Shown here: piece after piece, positions 8,720 through 18,646 of the stretch | Layout: every line of letters begins with the position of its first letter | How positions within the stretch are numbered: the stretch's first letter is position 1 | Source of the DNA: an uncultured Microbulbifer sp. | Lineage (GTDB): Bacteria; Pseudomonadota; Gammaproteobacteria; Pseudomonadales; Cellvibrionaceae | DNA length: 64,000 bases | Assembly (NCBI RefSeq): GCF_947498635.1 | Contig: NZ_CANMKV010000011.1 | Span: 1-64,000, forward strand | Reading direction: 5' to 3' | Notes under the pieces: model-generated | Database searches by the model: none | Told to the model about the DNA's origin: nothing | The model's input: the letters and a program-made list of their open reading frames with translations, nothing else | Position numbers and translations under genes: made by a program

Positions 8720-9301
8720 ATGGCTTTCGAATTGCCCGAACTCCCCTACGCGATGAATGCCCTGGCCCCGCACATCTCTGAAGAAACCCTGGAGTACCAC
8801 TACGGTAAACACCACAAGACTTACGTAGATAAGCTGAATGGCCTGCTAGAAGGCACCGCTGACGCCGACAAATCCCTGGAAGACGTCATCAAATCCTCCT
8901 CCGGTGGCGTGTTCAATAACGCTGCGCAAGTGTGGAACCACACCTTCTACTGGAACTGCCTGAGCCCCAACGGTGGCGGCGAAGCCAGCGGTGCGATCGC
9001 AGAAGCCATTACGACAGCCTTCGGTAGCTTCGACAAGTTCAAAGAAGAGTTTACTGCCAGCGCGGTGAACAACTTCGGCTCCGGTTGGACCTGGCTGGTA
9101 AAAAAGGCCGACGGCTCCGTAGCGATCGTTAACACTTCCAACGCGGCTACCCCACTGACCGAAGAGGGTGTTACTCCGCTGCTGACGTGCGATGTATGGG
9201 AACACGCTTACTACATCGACTACCGCAACCTGCGTCCGAAGTACATGGAAGCCTTCTGGGCCCTGGTGAACTGGGAATTTGTTAACCAGAACTTCGCCTA
9301 A
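8720..9301 (+). CDS. sodB: Iron superoxide dismutase
   Basis: 193 residues, the exact length of Fe-SODs. Metal ligands are visible: His26 in LEYHYGKHH, His73 or so in QVWNHTFYW, and the C-terminal DVWEHAYYIDYRN motif carrying Asp and His. The sequence AQVWNHTFYWNCL and the residues GSGWTWL favour the iron rather than the manganese form. It dismutates superoxide in the cytoplasm. Strong ribosome-binding site and its own terminator, so monocistronic. In gammaproteobacteria sodB is usually positively linked to iron supply through Fur and a small RNA; nothing in the sequence here proves this. Confidence 0.96.
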   Translation: MAFELPELPYAMNALAPHISEETLEYHYGKHHKTYVDKLNGLLEGTADADKSLEDVIKSSSGGVFNNAAQVWNHTFYWNCLSPNGGGEASGAIAEAITTAFGSFDKFKEEFTASAVNNFGSGWTWLVKKADGSVAIVNTSNAATPLTEEGVTPLLTCDVWEHAYYIDYRNLRPKYMEAFWALVNWEFVNQNFA

Positions 9302-9315
9302 TCGCGGGATCACCT

Positions 9316-9343
9316 AAAAAAGCGGGCTCTGCCCGCTTTTTTA
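9316..9343 (+). terminator. sodB terminator
   Basis: AAAAAAGCGGGC-TCT-GCCCGCTTTTTT hairpin with T tract, 15 bp after the sodB stop. Nearly symmetrical, so it could act in both directions. Confidence 0.9.
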
Positions 9344-9543
9344 CTTTCAGAAAGCCGGAATCATTAGCGGCCCCTCACCCTGGGACCGCCCCCTGGCCAA
9401 AAGCCGCACAAGTGCGCACAATACCTTCTGATCTGCGCCGCAAACGCTGTACAAAATACGGTTTAGCGGCATTGAAAATCTAAAGAATGCCGCCTTAAGC
9501 GGCACAAAATTGCAAAGATTATCCGAACACTGGGAATACGCTT

Positions 9544-11418
9544 ATGAAGTTGAAACCAACCCTGATCGCAGCCGCCATTAGCGCGCTGGTTATCAGCGGC
9601 TGTGACCGCAGCGCCACTGAAGCCTCAGAGCAGAGCGCGACCTCCTTCACTGCCGAGCAGTCCGCTCAAGACAGCACCGCAAAAGTGAACCAGGAAACCA
9701 TCCAGCAGGCAAACCAGATGTTCGAGGATTTCTTCCAAGAGCACCTGTCTCGCAGCCCCGAGTTCAAAACCTTCCTTGGCCAAAAAGAAGACTACGACAA
9801 GTGGGATAACCTCTCTCCAGAGTTCTCCAAAGAAACCCTGGAGATCAATAAACGCCAGCTGGCTGAGTTGAACAAAATCGCTCCCAACACCTTGGACGAA
9901 GCTACTCGCCTGAGCCTGCGCCTGGCCAAACGCAACCTGGAGCAGGACATCGAGGGTTATCAGTGGCGCAACCACTACTACCCTGTCAACCAGATGTATG
10001 CCACCCACACCAGCGCAGCCTCCTTATTGATCAGTCAACACCGCATTGATGGGGTGAGCGATGCCGAGGCCTACATCGCCCGTTTGAACGGTATGCCGCA
10101 GTACTTCGCCCAGCTGGAAGAAAATCTGAAAGCCAATGCCAAGGCCGGCACCATCGTACCGAAATTTGTATTCCCCTACGTAATCAGCGATTCAAAAAAC
10201 CTGATCAGCGGCGCACCTTTTGACGGCGAGAAAGACAGCCCCTTATTTGCCGACTTCAAAGGCAAAGTAGAGAAGCTGGAGATTACCACTGAGCAGAAAA
10301 AAGCGCTGATCGACAAGGCCAGCACCGCCCTGCAAAATAGTGCCGGCCCAGCGTACAAGAAGCTGATCAGCTACCTGCAAACGCTGGAGAAAAAAGCCTC
10401 CACCGACGATGGCGCATGGAAATTGGCCAACGGTGATGACTTCTATAAATTCCGCCTCGGCGTGTATACCACCACAGACCTGACGGCCGACGAAATCCAC
10501 CAAACCGGCCTCAAAGAAGTTGCGCGTATCCACGATGAAATGCGCGAGATCATGCGCAAGGCAGGCTTTGAGGGTAATCTGCAAGAATTCTTCGAATTCA
10601 TGCGCACCGACAAGCAGTTTTACTACCCCACTTCCGAGAAAGGCAAAACGGAATATCTGGAAAAAGCCACGGCGATCATTGACACCATGAAAGGTCGCTT
10701 GGACGAGCTATTTATTACCAAACCCAAGGCGGACCTGGATGTTCGAGCCGTTGAGCCATTCCGCGAAAAATCCGCGGGTAAGGCCTTCTATCAACGTCCA
10801 GCTCCAGACGGCTCTCGCCCTGGCATCTACTACGCCAACCTGTACAACATGGAAGATATGCCCTCTTACCAAATGGAAGCGCTGGCTTACCACGAGGGCA
10901 TTCCCGGCCATCATATGCAACTCTCCATCGCCCAAGAGTTGCAAGACATTCCCAAATTCCGTAAGTACGGCGGCTACACCGCGTATACCGAGGGCTGGGG
11001 CCTCTACTCCGAGCTGGTGCCGAAAGAGCTGGGTTTCTATGAAGACCCCTACTCCGACTTCGGCCGCCTGGCTATGGAGCTGTGGCGCGCGGGTCGCCTG
11101 GTCGTCGATACTGGCCTTCACGCCAAAAAATGGACCCGTGAAGAGGCCATTAACTACCTGGTGGAAAATACCCCCAATCCGAAAGGTGACGTGGTTAAGG
11201 CCATTGAGCGTTATATCGTAATGCCCGGCCAAGCGACGGCTTATAAAATCGGTATGCTGAAAATTGTCGAGCTGCGCGAGAAAGCCAAAACCCAGCTGGG
11301 TAGCAAGTTCGACGTGCGCGGCTTCCACGATACGATTTTGGCTAACGGTGCTGTACCGCTGGATGTTCTCGAAGAGCTGGTAAACCAATGGGTTGAGGGT
11401 GTAAAAGCAAAAAGCTAA
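9544..11418 (+). CDS. DUF885-family lipoprotein, metallopeptidase candidate (copy 2)
   Basis: 624 residues with a lipoprotein signal peptide ending in VISGC (lipidated Cys about 20). A Ser/Thr/Gln-rich linker follows, then the DUF885 domain. Zinc-site candidates are HEGIPGHHMQ at about residues 450-459 and TEGWGLYSE at about 482-490, equivalent to HExxxGH(H) and the downstream Glu of M2/M32-like folds. The protein is inferred to be a membrane-anchored periplasmic peptidase. Paralogue 11493-13310 lies directly downstream in opposite orientation and shares a terminator; the two keep the same motif order (MxxPAxDGSRPG-type stretch, HE..PGHH, EGW). Confidence 0.82.
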   Translation: MKLKPTLIAAAISALVISGCDRSATEASEQSATSFTAEQSAQDSTAKVNQETIQQANQMFEDFFQEHLSRSPEFKTFLGQKEDYDKWDNLSPEFSKETLEINKRQLAELNKIAPNTLDEATRLSLRLAKRNLEQDIEGYQWRNHYYPVNQMYATHTSAASLLISQHRIDGVSDAEAYIARLNGMPQYFAQLEENLKANAKAGTIVPKFVFPYVISDSKNLISGAPFDGEKDSPLFADFKGKVEKLEITTEQKKALIDKASTALQNSAGPAYKKLISYLQTLEKKASTDDGAWKLANGDDFYKFRLGVYTTTDLTADEIHQTGLKEVARIHDEMREIMRKAGFEGNLQEFFEFMRTDKQFYYPTSEKGKTEYLEKATAIIDTMKGRLDELFITKPKADLDVRAVEPFREKSAGKAFYQRPAPDGSRPGIYYANLYNMEDMPSYQMEALAYHEGIPGHHMQLSIAQELQDIPKFRKYGGYTAYTEGWGLYSELVPKELGFYEDPYSDFGRLAMELWRAGRLVVDTGLHAKKWTREEAINYLVENTPNPKGDVVKAIERYIVMPGQATAYKIGMLKIVELREKAKTQLGSKFDVRGFHDTILANGAVPLDVLEELVNQWVEGVKAKS

Positions 11419-11444
11419 CCCCGCCTAGCGATATTAAGTCCACT

Positions 11445-11474
11445 AAAAAGGCCACTCTCTGAGTGGCCTTTTTG
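11445..11474. terminator. Bidirectional terminator between convergent DUF885 genes
   Basis: Perfect stem AAAAAGGCCACTC-TCT-GAGTGGCCTTTTT with A and T tracts on both sides, so it can end transcription from either strand. Confidence 0.92.
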
Positions 11475-11492
11475 CTTATATTTAAACCTTAT

Positions 11493-13310
11493 TTACCCTT
11501 TCTCTGCAGCAATCCAATCATCCACCTGACGCTCCAAAATTGCCAGCGGCAAGGCACCATTGGTAAGCATCACATTGTGGAATTGACGGATATCGAATGC
11601 ATTACCCAGGGCGGCCTGCGCTCTTCCTCGCAACTCCAGTATTTTTAACATTCCCGCTTTGTAGGCGAGCGCCTGTCCGGGCATCACCAGATAACGTTCG
11701 ATTTCTGTAGTGACCTCTGTTTCCGCCATCCCGGTCTTTTCCACCATATAGTTAATGGCCTCTTCGCGACTCCAACGCTTATGGTGCAAACCCGTATCCA
11801 CAACCAAACGTACTGCACGGAACATCTCTGCCTGAAGACGGCCAAGGTCGTTATAGGGATTTTCCTGAAAACCCGCCTCCTTGGCCACTTGCTCAGCATA
11901 AAGCGCCCAGCCTTCCGCATAGGCTGTAAACAGGCCCAGCTTGCGGAAGGTGGGTACGCCTTTGAGCTCCTGGGCTATTGCCAGCTGAAAGTGGTGGCCG
12001 GGAACTGCTTCATGATACGCCAGTGTCGGCATTCCAAATTTTTTGGTCTCATGTACATCGCGCAAGTTTGCATAAAAAACGCCAGGGCGGGAACCATCCA
12101 TGGCCGGAGGGTTGTAGTAAGCGCCTGGAGCGCCCTGCTCCTTGAATTCGGGAACCCGCCTTACCTCAACTCCCATTGCCGGCTGTACATCGAAGTACTC
12201 TCCCAGCCCGGTATTTATCGCATCAATCATGACCTGATAATCTGCAATAATCTGCTCGCGGCCCTTATCCGAGTCCTCGTATAAAAACTGGGGATCGTTA
12301 TTGATAGCGGCAAATCGCGCACTGATACTGCCGCTATCCTGCCCAATGGAAGAGAAAATACGATTCATTTCCCCTTCTATTCTTGCCACTTCCTCTACAC
12401 CAGTCTGATGTAACTCTTCGGGAGACAAATTCGTCGTAGTGTGGCTGCGCACCTGATAGGCATAAAACTCATCCCCGTCAGGTAGCGCCCAAACCCCGTT
12501 GTTTTCAAAAACTTCTTGCTGTAATTGGCGATAGTAGGCAATCAGATGCTTATAGGCGGGATAGATCTCTGCATCGATGAGGGATTCCCCCCGGCCAAGA
12601 ATTCGCACACGCTCCTCATTGGCCAATCCTTCAATCTTGTTCAGGCGCTCTTCAAGAGAGGTATAGAGAATATTTTCGTGCGCCGGTTGGGCAATAAAAT
12701 TTTGCATTTCCTTCAGCACACTGTCGATCACAAATCGTGGCGGCAAGATATTTCTTTCCTCACGAATCTTCAGGCCATCGAGCACCTGAGAAAACTTGCG
12801 ATCGACTTCATCCAGACGGGAAAGATAGTAATCCGCTTCTTTAATATTGTTTATTTGATGCACTTCTGCGAGAAACTCCGGCAGACTATTTTGCACGCCA
12901 AACATTTGATTGAGCGGGTAATCGTGATATTTCCACCGCTCGCCCTCCACCACATTGCCTAGAAAGTACGAAAAGACATCATAGGAAATCGCTTTCTGCC
13001 CCCCTAAATCAGCACGGTTGTACTGGTGAAGCACCGCTAGCTCATCTTTAATCATTTGCATCTGGCGATGCTGCTCTGCCTCGGATACGTCATCGAGGTG
13101 CGCATTGTGTCCATCAATACCAAACTGCTCAAGAATACGCAACTGCGAAAGAATTTCTGGGCTGGTGCTGCCGAGCTTGATAAAGGCTCGCTCAAAATAC
13201 ACATCAATAGACCAGGGTTTAAAATAGACCGCATTAACAGCAAATACCGAGACCGCCGCGACCCCCAATAACAAAATCCCACCAAACCATTTGGCTAACT
13301 TCCTAATCAT
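11493..13310 (-). CDS. DUF885-family membrane-anchored metallopeptidase candidate (copy 3)
   Basis: 605 residues. It has an uncleaved-looking N-terminal helix (WFGGILLLGVAAVSVFAV, about residues 9-26) rather than a lipobox, so it is probably tethered to the inner membrane and faces the periplasm. Catalytic-type motifs are HEAVPGHHFQ and AEGWALYAEQ, the same as in copy 2, and the domain layout is the same (YYNPPAMDGSRPG before the zinc motif). Substrate unknown. Convergent with copy 2; the two probably arose by an old duplication with inversion, which is inference. Confidence 0.82.
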   Translation of the reverse strand: MIRKLAKWFGGILLLGVAAVSVFAVNAVYFKPWSIDVYFERAFIKLGSTSPEILSQLRILEQFGIDGHNAHLDDVSEAEQHRQMQMIKDELAVLHQYNRADLGGQKAISYDVFSYFLGNVVEGERWKYHDYPLNQMFGVQNSLPEFLAEVHQINNIKEADYYLSRLDEVDRKFSQVLDGLKIREERNILPPRFVIDSVLKEMQNFIAQPAHENILYTSLEERLNKIEGLANEERVRILGRGESLIDAEIYPAYKHLIAYYRQLQQEVFENNGVWALPDGDEFYAYQVRSHTTTNLSPEELHQTGVEEVARIEGEMNRIFSSIGQDSGSISARFAAINNDPQFLYEDSDKGREQIIADYQVMIDAINTGLGEYFDVQPAMGVEVRRVPEFKEQGAPGAYYNPPAMDGSRPGVFYANLRDVHETKKFGMPTLAYHEAVPGHHFQLAIAQELKGVPTFRKLGLFTAYAEGWALYAEQVAKEAGFQENPYNDLGRLQAEMFRAVRLVVDTGLHHKRWSREEAINYMVEKTGMAETEVTTEIERYLVMPGQALAYKAGMLKILELRGRAQAALGNAFDIRQFHNVMLTNGALPLAILERQVDDWIAAEKG

Positions 13311-13441
13311 TATTTTCTCCTTTTTTTGATGCTGCGATTTGTATCCGCCGTCCTATCTATATCACCGACCCCAAGTGAACCTAGATAGGCTGTGAACAAC
13401 ATAAGCCAAAATGCAGGCAAACCGCACACCCATCTTAAGCG

Positions 13442-14377
13442 TTACAACTTAATGGGAGAAATAAAATCACTGGGCTTTAACGCAAGTAGAGAACAACTCA
13501 CCTTCTGCAGAATATTTTCAGCTGTATTCCCCATAATAAATCCGGGGATTCCCGCTCTGCCCACGGTACCCATCACCAGGAGATCGAGCTGTTCATCATC
13601 AATTAAGAGCGGAATAAAGTTATCGGGGTGAGCAATTACGTGGTGTACCTGCATATCGCCACCGATACCGGAAGCCCGTATCAGCACATCCAGCTTTGAG
13701 CGATGCTGTGCCCGAGCGGCCTCTGTGGCCTGATCCAATTCTTCTTCGGAGGCACTTAAGGGAAAATGGCGGCGCAAGTACTCGTCCACATCGAAATCCC
13801 AGCAGGAAATCACATGCAGGATACCGTTGCAGTTGTCTGCCAATACGCGTGCCCAGCGCAATAAGCGGATCGCCAGATCGTAGGTACTACCCTCATCACA
13901 CTCTGGGTCGATCGCCACCGCTACCCGTATCTCTGTATGAGTGCGCTCTATAGGCCGGCACAACCACACTGGACAGGGGCTCTTGCGTAACAACTCCATA
14001 TCAATGGCTTTAAAACCCTTGAGCTGGCTCAACCCTTCAACATTCTTGATTACTAGGTCATAGCCCTCTTCGAGTACACGTCGGATAACCCTCTCCGCTG
14101 GACGTGGGCCACAGTCCCATTCAATTTCCATTTTCACTTGCTCTTTGGGCACCTTCATCCGCTCCTGGGTAGCGGCAATCTCACTTTTTACCCGCTTCAG
14201 CATTGCCTCAACGCAGAGGTTACTAAAATCCTCAAACCCTGCAGGCACCGCCGGACAGACTAAAAGCACCTTAATTTCTGCCCTGTTATTACGAGCGAGA
14301 GCAAATGCCTGCAACAAACCGCTGGATTCATCTTCAGCCGCATGGCTCACATAAAGGACTTTATGAATATTCGGCAT
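13442..14377 (-). CDS. uspE: Tandem universal stress protein (UspE-like)
   Basis: 311 residues made of two Usp domains, as in UspE. Domain 1 starts HKVLYVSHAAEDE; domain 2 starts near EIRVAVAIDPECDEGS at about residue 150 and ends with DLLVMGTVGRAGIPGFIMGNTAENIL, where the G-x2-G-x9-G(S/T) type nucleotide-binding signature is visible. UspE-type proteins act in general stress and growth arrest survival; the biochemical role is unsettled. Downstream it converges toward the DUF885 gene with no shared operon. The symbol is by architecture. Confidence 0.8.
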   Translation of the reverse strand: MPNIHKVLYVSHAAEDESSGLLQAFALARNNRAEIKVLLVCPAVPAGFEDFSNLCVEAMLKRVKSEIAATQERMKVPKEQVKMEIEWDCGPRPAERVIRRVLEEGYDLVIKNVEGLSQLKGFKAIDMELLRKSPCPVWLCRPIERTHTEIRVAVAIDPECDEGSTYDLAIRLLRWARVLADNCNGILHVISCWDFDVDEYLRRHFPLSASEEELDQATEAARAQHRSKLDVLIRASGIGGDMQVHHVIAHPDNFIPLLIDDEQLDLLVMGTVGRAGIPGFIMGNTAENILQKVSCSLLALKPSDFISPIKL

Positions 14378-14746
14378 AACACTTTCCTAGAACTGCGAGC
14401 TTTGGAAATAAAGGTAGGCGAAAACTTCCTTGCGAACCCTCTGACCACCACCATTTGATACTGTGTAGGATGGTCAATTCAAAGTTAAAGGATAGAAGTG
14501 CCGGGCAGATAATCGAGAGAGGGGGCTGTTAGGAGCCAAAGATAAGACCGCCGACTCCTGGGCAATGGCTAGGTACTCAAGAGCTCGAGAAGTACTGAAA
14601 ATCGCGTGATAATTTTGGCTTTCAGGGCGGCTCACAATCAAGGCGCGGGCTAGTACGAATGCCTAGACCTTTCGAAAAGTTGTCGCGCAAAGCGTGAACC
14701 CCGGTGAAAGTCCCGCAAAAACAATACGGGACGCTTCAGGGACTCC
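14378..14746. other. Intergenic region, no gene seen
   Basis: About 370 bp between the usp gene and hda. A dyad GTCCCG-N11-CGGGAC at 14711-14733 follows the hda stop on the minus strand and may be a weak terminator; its T content is low. Nothing else recognised. Confidence 0.4.
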
Positions 14747-15460
14747 TTAGATATCCAGTACCTGCTTCACAAAGGGGATAGTGATTTTGCGCTGGGCCAT
14801 CAGAGAGGCCCTGTCCAGCTGCTCCAGTAACAGGAACAAGGCACGGGTATCCCTGGGCACGCGGTGCAAAATATATTGCGCAACGTCTTCCGGCAGGTCG
14901 AAACCGCGCAGGCGACTGCGCCTGCGCAGGGCCGCCACCTTGTCACGATCATTCATCGGCTGTAACTGGAACACCAGGGACCACTGCAGACGCGACAACA
15001 GATCCGCGAGAGAGATATCCATCCCTCGTGGGGATTTACGTGCGCCTAATAGGAGCTGTCTGCCACTGTCTCTGACCCGGTTATACAAGTGGAACATGGC
15101 TGTCTGCCATTCCGGCTGCCCCTCCAGCAAGTGAAGGTCGTCGATACACACCAGGTCCAGTTGCTCGAGGCCATCAAGGAGTACAACCGGATCCATGGTC
15201 ATCAATTCGGCCACGGGAATGTACTGGAAACTGCGGCCACTGGCCTCAGCCGCTTGGCAAGCGGACTGCAGGAGATGGCTCACTCCACTGCCCGCATCGC
15301 CCCAGACATACATCACCGCTTCAGGATTCTGCCCACTGGCGAAAGCCTGCAGCAGAGCCACAACCTGACGGTTGGGGTCCGAGTCAGACAGATAAAAGTT
15401 ATCGAAAGTGGCATCATCCCTCAGGGATACTCCCAGGGGCAGCTGTTGCGGAATACTCAT
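14747..15460 (-). CDS. hda: DnaA regulatory inactivator Hda
   Basis: 237 residues from the ATG at 15460 (MSIPQQLPLGVSLRDDATFDNFY). The N-terminal QLPLGV is the clamp-binding motif by which Hda docks on the DNA polymerase sliding clamp. The AAA+ domain has a degenerate Walker A (GDAGSGVSHLL), Walker B (LVCIDDLHLL) and a DnaA-like tail (RVPRDTRALFLLLEQLD). Hda-ADP with the loaded clamp stimulates ATP hydrolysis by DnaA and so prevents re-initiation of replication. It starts one base after the stop of the upstream DUF2066 gene, indicating translational coupling. Confidence 0.93.
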   Translation of the reverse strand: MSIPQQLPLGVSLRDDATFDNFYLSDSDPNRQVVALLQAFASGQNPEAVMYVWGDAGSGVSHLLQSACQAAEASGRSFQYIPVAELMTMDPVVLLDGLEQLDLVCIDDLHLLEGQPEWQTAMFHLYNRVRDSGRQLLLGARKSPRGMDISLADLLSRLQWSLVFQLQPMNDRDKVAALRRRSRLRGFDLPEDVAQYILHRVPRDTRALFLLLEQLDRASLMAQRKITIPFVKQVLDI

Positions 15461-15461
15461 T

Positions 15462-16559
15462 TCAGTCCCAGCGATAGCGCAACGGATTATCAGCGCCGCC
15501 CAGAGGTGCACGGTGTCCATTCAACTCAATGGCATCCGCGTCCCCATGCGCCCGCAATTTATGGTTTAACGCCAGGGCATCGCGCAAGCTGCGGAGCCCA
15601 GCTGTGGTTGCTAGCGCAAGACGCATCCGATCCCCCTCCACAGAGAGGAGATTGGCACTGCTCACCTGCGCCAGCCCCTGCAGATAGGCTGAAGCCTCCG
15701 CGTAGTCGGCAAAACTATCCACGCCCGATAACTCCACAACAATCGCACCCTGTTGAGTATCCTCAACACCTGGGCGCACCGCATAGCGCTGTGCGAGCAG
15801 GTTAGCCATCTGATTGACACCGCGCAGCGCAACCTCCTCCAATGAACCACCAGCACTGTCAAAAGCGTAGCTGCGACCGCCGTGTATCAATAGCCAGTCC
15901 GCCTGCCAGCGTCGCCCCGAGGCTTGAAGCAGACGCCCCATTAAGGTGGCATCGGGGCGATAGCGCAGACCGGCACGCTCCGCGGCTTGCTCATCCTGAG
16001 CCCAAAGAGCGCCGAGTGGCATATTGCGCTGGTCATTGAGATCCATCACTGGGAAATCCAAAGGTACCCCGCGCTCTATTGCCATAGCGTCAAGCACCGA
16101 GAACAGTTCGGGGGAATCCTCCTCCCGGAGAATATTGCGTCCCCCTTTGAGGGTATCCACCGCCAACCACACCAAAGTGCCGGGGCGATTGTTGGGCCAC
16201 ATGGGCAAACCCAGCTGGTGTATTTGCCTGGAAATGGCTTGGGGATCAAAAGAGAGATGGAGGTAGAGCTGGTTATCTTCGCTGGTATAGCGATAGCCCT
16301 GTAGGAAATGCCGAGCTTTCTGCAAGATGGGTTGTAGGTTCGGGTTGCGGCCAATTGCGGCGTCCCCGGTAACACGCACAAACACCCGCTCGAGCCCCCG
16401 ACTGCCGGCACTCGCACGATCAGTTGCCCCGCGGCTCGGTACGGCCTCGACCACTTCGTACAGATCCGAGATAACTCGAGCCTGGACTGGCAGAATCAGG
16501 GCGCCGAACAACAGGACCAAAAACTGCAACACCAATCCCTGCCGGAGCAGCTTGTGCAT
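15462..16559 (-). CDS. DUF2066-domain secreted protein
   Basis: About 365 residues with a signal peptide ([27 protein letters not shown]). DUF2066 proteins are uncharacterised; this gene sits upstream of hda in many gammaproteobacteria, which is the case here, with the two genes one base apart. The TTG at 16574 opens the frame, but a GGAGAG site 7 nt before the ATG at 16559 makes the latter the likely start. Visible segments typical of the family include [20 protein letters not shown] and VFVRVTGD. Divergent from purM. Function unknown; periplasmic or outer-membrane location inferred. Confidence 0.85.
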   Translation of the reverse strand: MHKLLRQGLVLQFLVLLFGALILPVQARVISDLYEVVEAVPSRGATDRASAGSRGLERVFVRVTGDAAIGRNPNLQPILQKARHFLQGYRYTSEDNQLYLHLSFDPQAISRQIHQLGLPMWPNNRPGTLVWLAVDTLKGGRNILREEDSPELFSVLDAMAIERGVPLDFPVMDLNDQRNMPLGALWAQDEQAAERAGLRYRPDATLMGRLLQASGRRWQADWLLIHGGRSYAFDSAGGSLEEVALRGVNQMANLLAQRYAVRPGVEDTQQGAIVVELSGVDSFADYAEASAYLQGLAQVSSANLLSVEGDRMRLALATTAGLRSLRDALALNHKLRAHGDADAIELNGHRAPLGGADNPLRYRWD

Positions 16560-16835
16560 AGGATTTCTCTCCAAACCTCATTCCAGCCCGTGAGCTTGCA
16601 CGAAATCATTGTTGTTGCGCAAGACGCTAAAATCCACGGACAGGCTAAAAATTGCAGCTATTGTATCAGCGTCAGCGACTTCTCTCAGCCCCGAGTTCTC
16701 ACTATTCGAGGGTTTCTAGCCATTAACTTGAAGATAAATAGCAGATTCCTACACTCAGATGCTCCCTGGGCGTGGCTACCGGACCAAGACCCGGCTAGAA
16801 TACGCGCCCTTCGAAGACCCACCGCAGGAAGAATC

Positions 16836-17897
16836 ATGAGCGATTCCAAGCCGCAATCCACTGAAACATCACTCTCCTATAAGGACGCCGGTGTCGATAT
16901 CGACGCGGGTAACGCCCTGGTAGAGCGCATCAAGCACGTAGCCAAGCGAACTTCTCGCCCGGAAGTTATGGGCGGCCTGGGCGGATTTGGCGCCCTTTGC
17001 CAACTCCCCAGCGGCTACAAGGAGCCAGTATTGGTTTCTGGCACCGACGGCGTGGGCACCAAATTGCGCCTCGCCATGGACCTGGGCATTCACGACACCA
17101 TCGGTATCGATCTGGTCGCCATGTGTGTCAATGACCTAGTCGTAGCGGGCGCGGAACCCCTGTTTTTCCTCGACTACTATGCCACCGGCAAACTCAACGT
17201 AGATATCGCCGCTGAAGTTGTCTCCGGCATTGGCAAAGGCTGCGAACTCGCAGGCTGCGCCCTGGTTGGTGGCGAAACTGCCGAAATGCCTGGGATGTAT
17301 GAGGGCGACGACTACGATCTGGCCGGCTTCTGCACTGGCGTGGTGGAAAAGTCAGAAATCATCGACGGTCAAAAGGTAAAAAGCGGCGACGTTTTGATCG
17401 GACTCGCTTCCAGCGGCCCACACTCCAACGGCTACTCCCTGATTCGGAAAGTACTCGAAGTTAGTGGTGCCGATCTGCAGCAAGACCTGGGCGGTGAAAC
17501 CCTGGCTAAAGCATTGATGTCGCCTACCCGCATCTATGTAAAAAATCTGCTGAAACTGATGAAGAGTTCACAGGTGAACGCCCTCAGCCACATTACTGGC
17601 GGCGGCCTACTGGAGAACTTACCGCGGGTATTACCCGAGGGCTGCCGCGCGCGAGTAGACGTAAGCAGCTGGAAAATGCCACCGGTATTCCACTGGCTTC
17701 AACAGGCGGGCAACATCGACGCGCGAGAAATGTACCGCACCTTTAACTGCGGGGTTGGTATGGTTATTTGTGTACCGGCAACACAGGCCGAGCAGGCTCT
17801 GGAAACTCTCAAGCAGCTGGGTGAAGACGCCTTCGTAGTGGGCAGTATCGAAGACGCCGCCGAAGGCGCAGAAGCTGTAGAACTGGCGGGGCTGTAA
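16836..17897 (+). CDS. purM: Phosphoribosylformylglycinamidine cyclo-ligase
   Basis: 353 residues from the ATG at 16836, which has a GCAGGAAG site just upstream; the frame is open for 94 codons further but that part does not resemble PurM. The enzyme closes the imidazole ring to make AIR in purine synthesis, using ATP. Motifs seen: [13 protein letters not shown] at the N-terminus, GTDGVGTKL, and [11 protein letters not shown] of the PurM/SelD/ThiL-type ATP site. It overlaps the next gene, purN, by one base (TAATG), so they form an operon as in many gammaproteobacteria. Confidence 0.96.
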   Translation: MSDSKPQSTETSLSYKDAGVDIDAGNALVERIKHVAKRTSRPEVMGGLGGFGALCQLPSGYKEPVLVSGTDGVGTKLRLAMDLGIHDTIGIDLVAMCVNDLVVAGAEPLFFLDYYATGKLNVDIAAEVVSGIGKGCELAGCALVGGETAEMPGMYEGDDYDLAGFCTGVVEKSEIIDGQKVKSGDVLIGLASSGPHSNGYSLIRKVLEVSGADLQQDLGGETLAKALMSPTRIYVKNLLKLMKSSQVNALSHITGGGLLENLPRVLPEGCRARVDVSSWKMPPVFHWLQQAGNIDAREMYRTFNCGVGMVICVPATQAEQALETLKQLGEDAFVVGSIEDAAEGAEAVELAGL

Positions 17898-18550
17898 TGT
17901 CACAAGGTGTATGCAAAGTTGTCGTACTGATTTCCGGTAGTGGCAGCAACTTGCAGGCACTCCTGGATGCTTCGGCGGAAGCTGGGGCATCCTTCTCAGT
18001 CTGCACAGTAATAAGCAACAAGCCCGAGGCTTTCGGCCTCATCCGTGCTGCCGAAGCCGGCGTGCCCACTTCCGTAGTGAATCACCGCAACTTCTCCAGC
18101 AGGGAAAGTTTTGATCAGGCGTTAATCGCTGAAATCGATCAGCAGCAGCCGGACTTGGTTATCCTGGCTGGATTTATGCGCATCCTCACTCCCGAATTTG
18201 TACGGCACTACCGCGGGCGCTTACTCAACATTCACCCCTCTCTCCTACCAAAATATCAGGGATTACATACTCACCAGCGAGCCCTAGAGGCTGGCGATAG
18301 TGAGCACGGTGTAACGGTTCATTTTGTCACTGAAGAACTGGATGGTGGGCCAGCCATCGTTCAGGCCATAGTCCCTATAAAGGAAGGCGATACACCCGAG
18401 TCCCTGGCAAAGCGGGTTCAGGTACAAGAGCATGTAATTTATCCCATGGCTGTTACCTGGTTCGCACAAAAGCGCCTAAAGATGCTGGAGGATCGCACCC
18501 AACTGGACGGTGAACTACTCCCCTCCTGTGGCGCCCAAGTAAGCAACTAG
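17897..18550 (+). CDS. purN: Phosphoribosylglycinamide formyltransferase (10-formyl-THF dependent)
   Basis: 217 residues, normal PurN length. The N-terminal LISGSGSNLQALLD binds the phosphoribosyl substrate; the catalytic block is LNIHPSLLPKYQGLHTHQRAL, with Asn, His in NIHPSLLP and the later HGVTVHFVTEELDGG Asp. It formylates GAR to FGAR in purine synthesis. One-base overlap with purM. The DUF3108 gene downstream follows after 96 bp and often accompanies purMN, possibly in the same transcript. Confidence 0.96.
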   Translation: MSQGVCKVVVLISGSGSNLQALLDASAEAGASFSVCTVISNKPEAFGLIRAAEAGVPTSVVNHRNFSSRESFDQALIAEIDQQQPDLVILAGFMRILTPEFVRHYRGRLLNIHPSLLPKYQGLHTHQRALEAGDSEHGVTVHFVTEELDGGPAIVQAIVPIKEGDTPESLAKRVQVQEHVIYPMAVTWFAQKRLKMLEDRTQLDGELLPSCGAQVSN

Positions 18551-18646
18551 CCCCGAAACCAGCTGGCGGGACAAAGCACCTGCAATGTACTTTGCGAGTC
18601 TCGCCAGCTAGTATTCAATAAGGTTCAGATTTTGCGAGGCTCTGTT

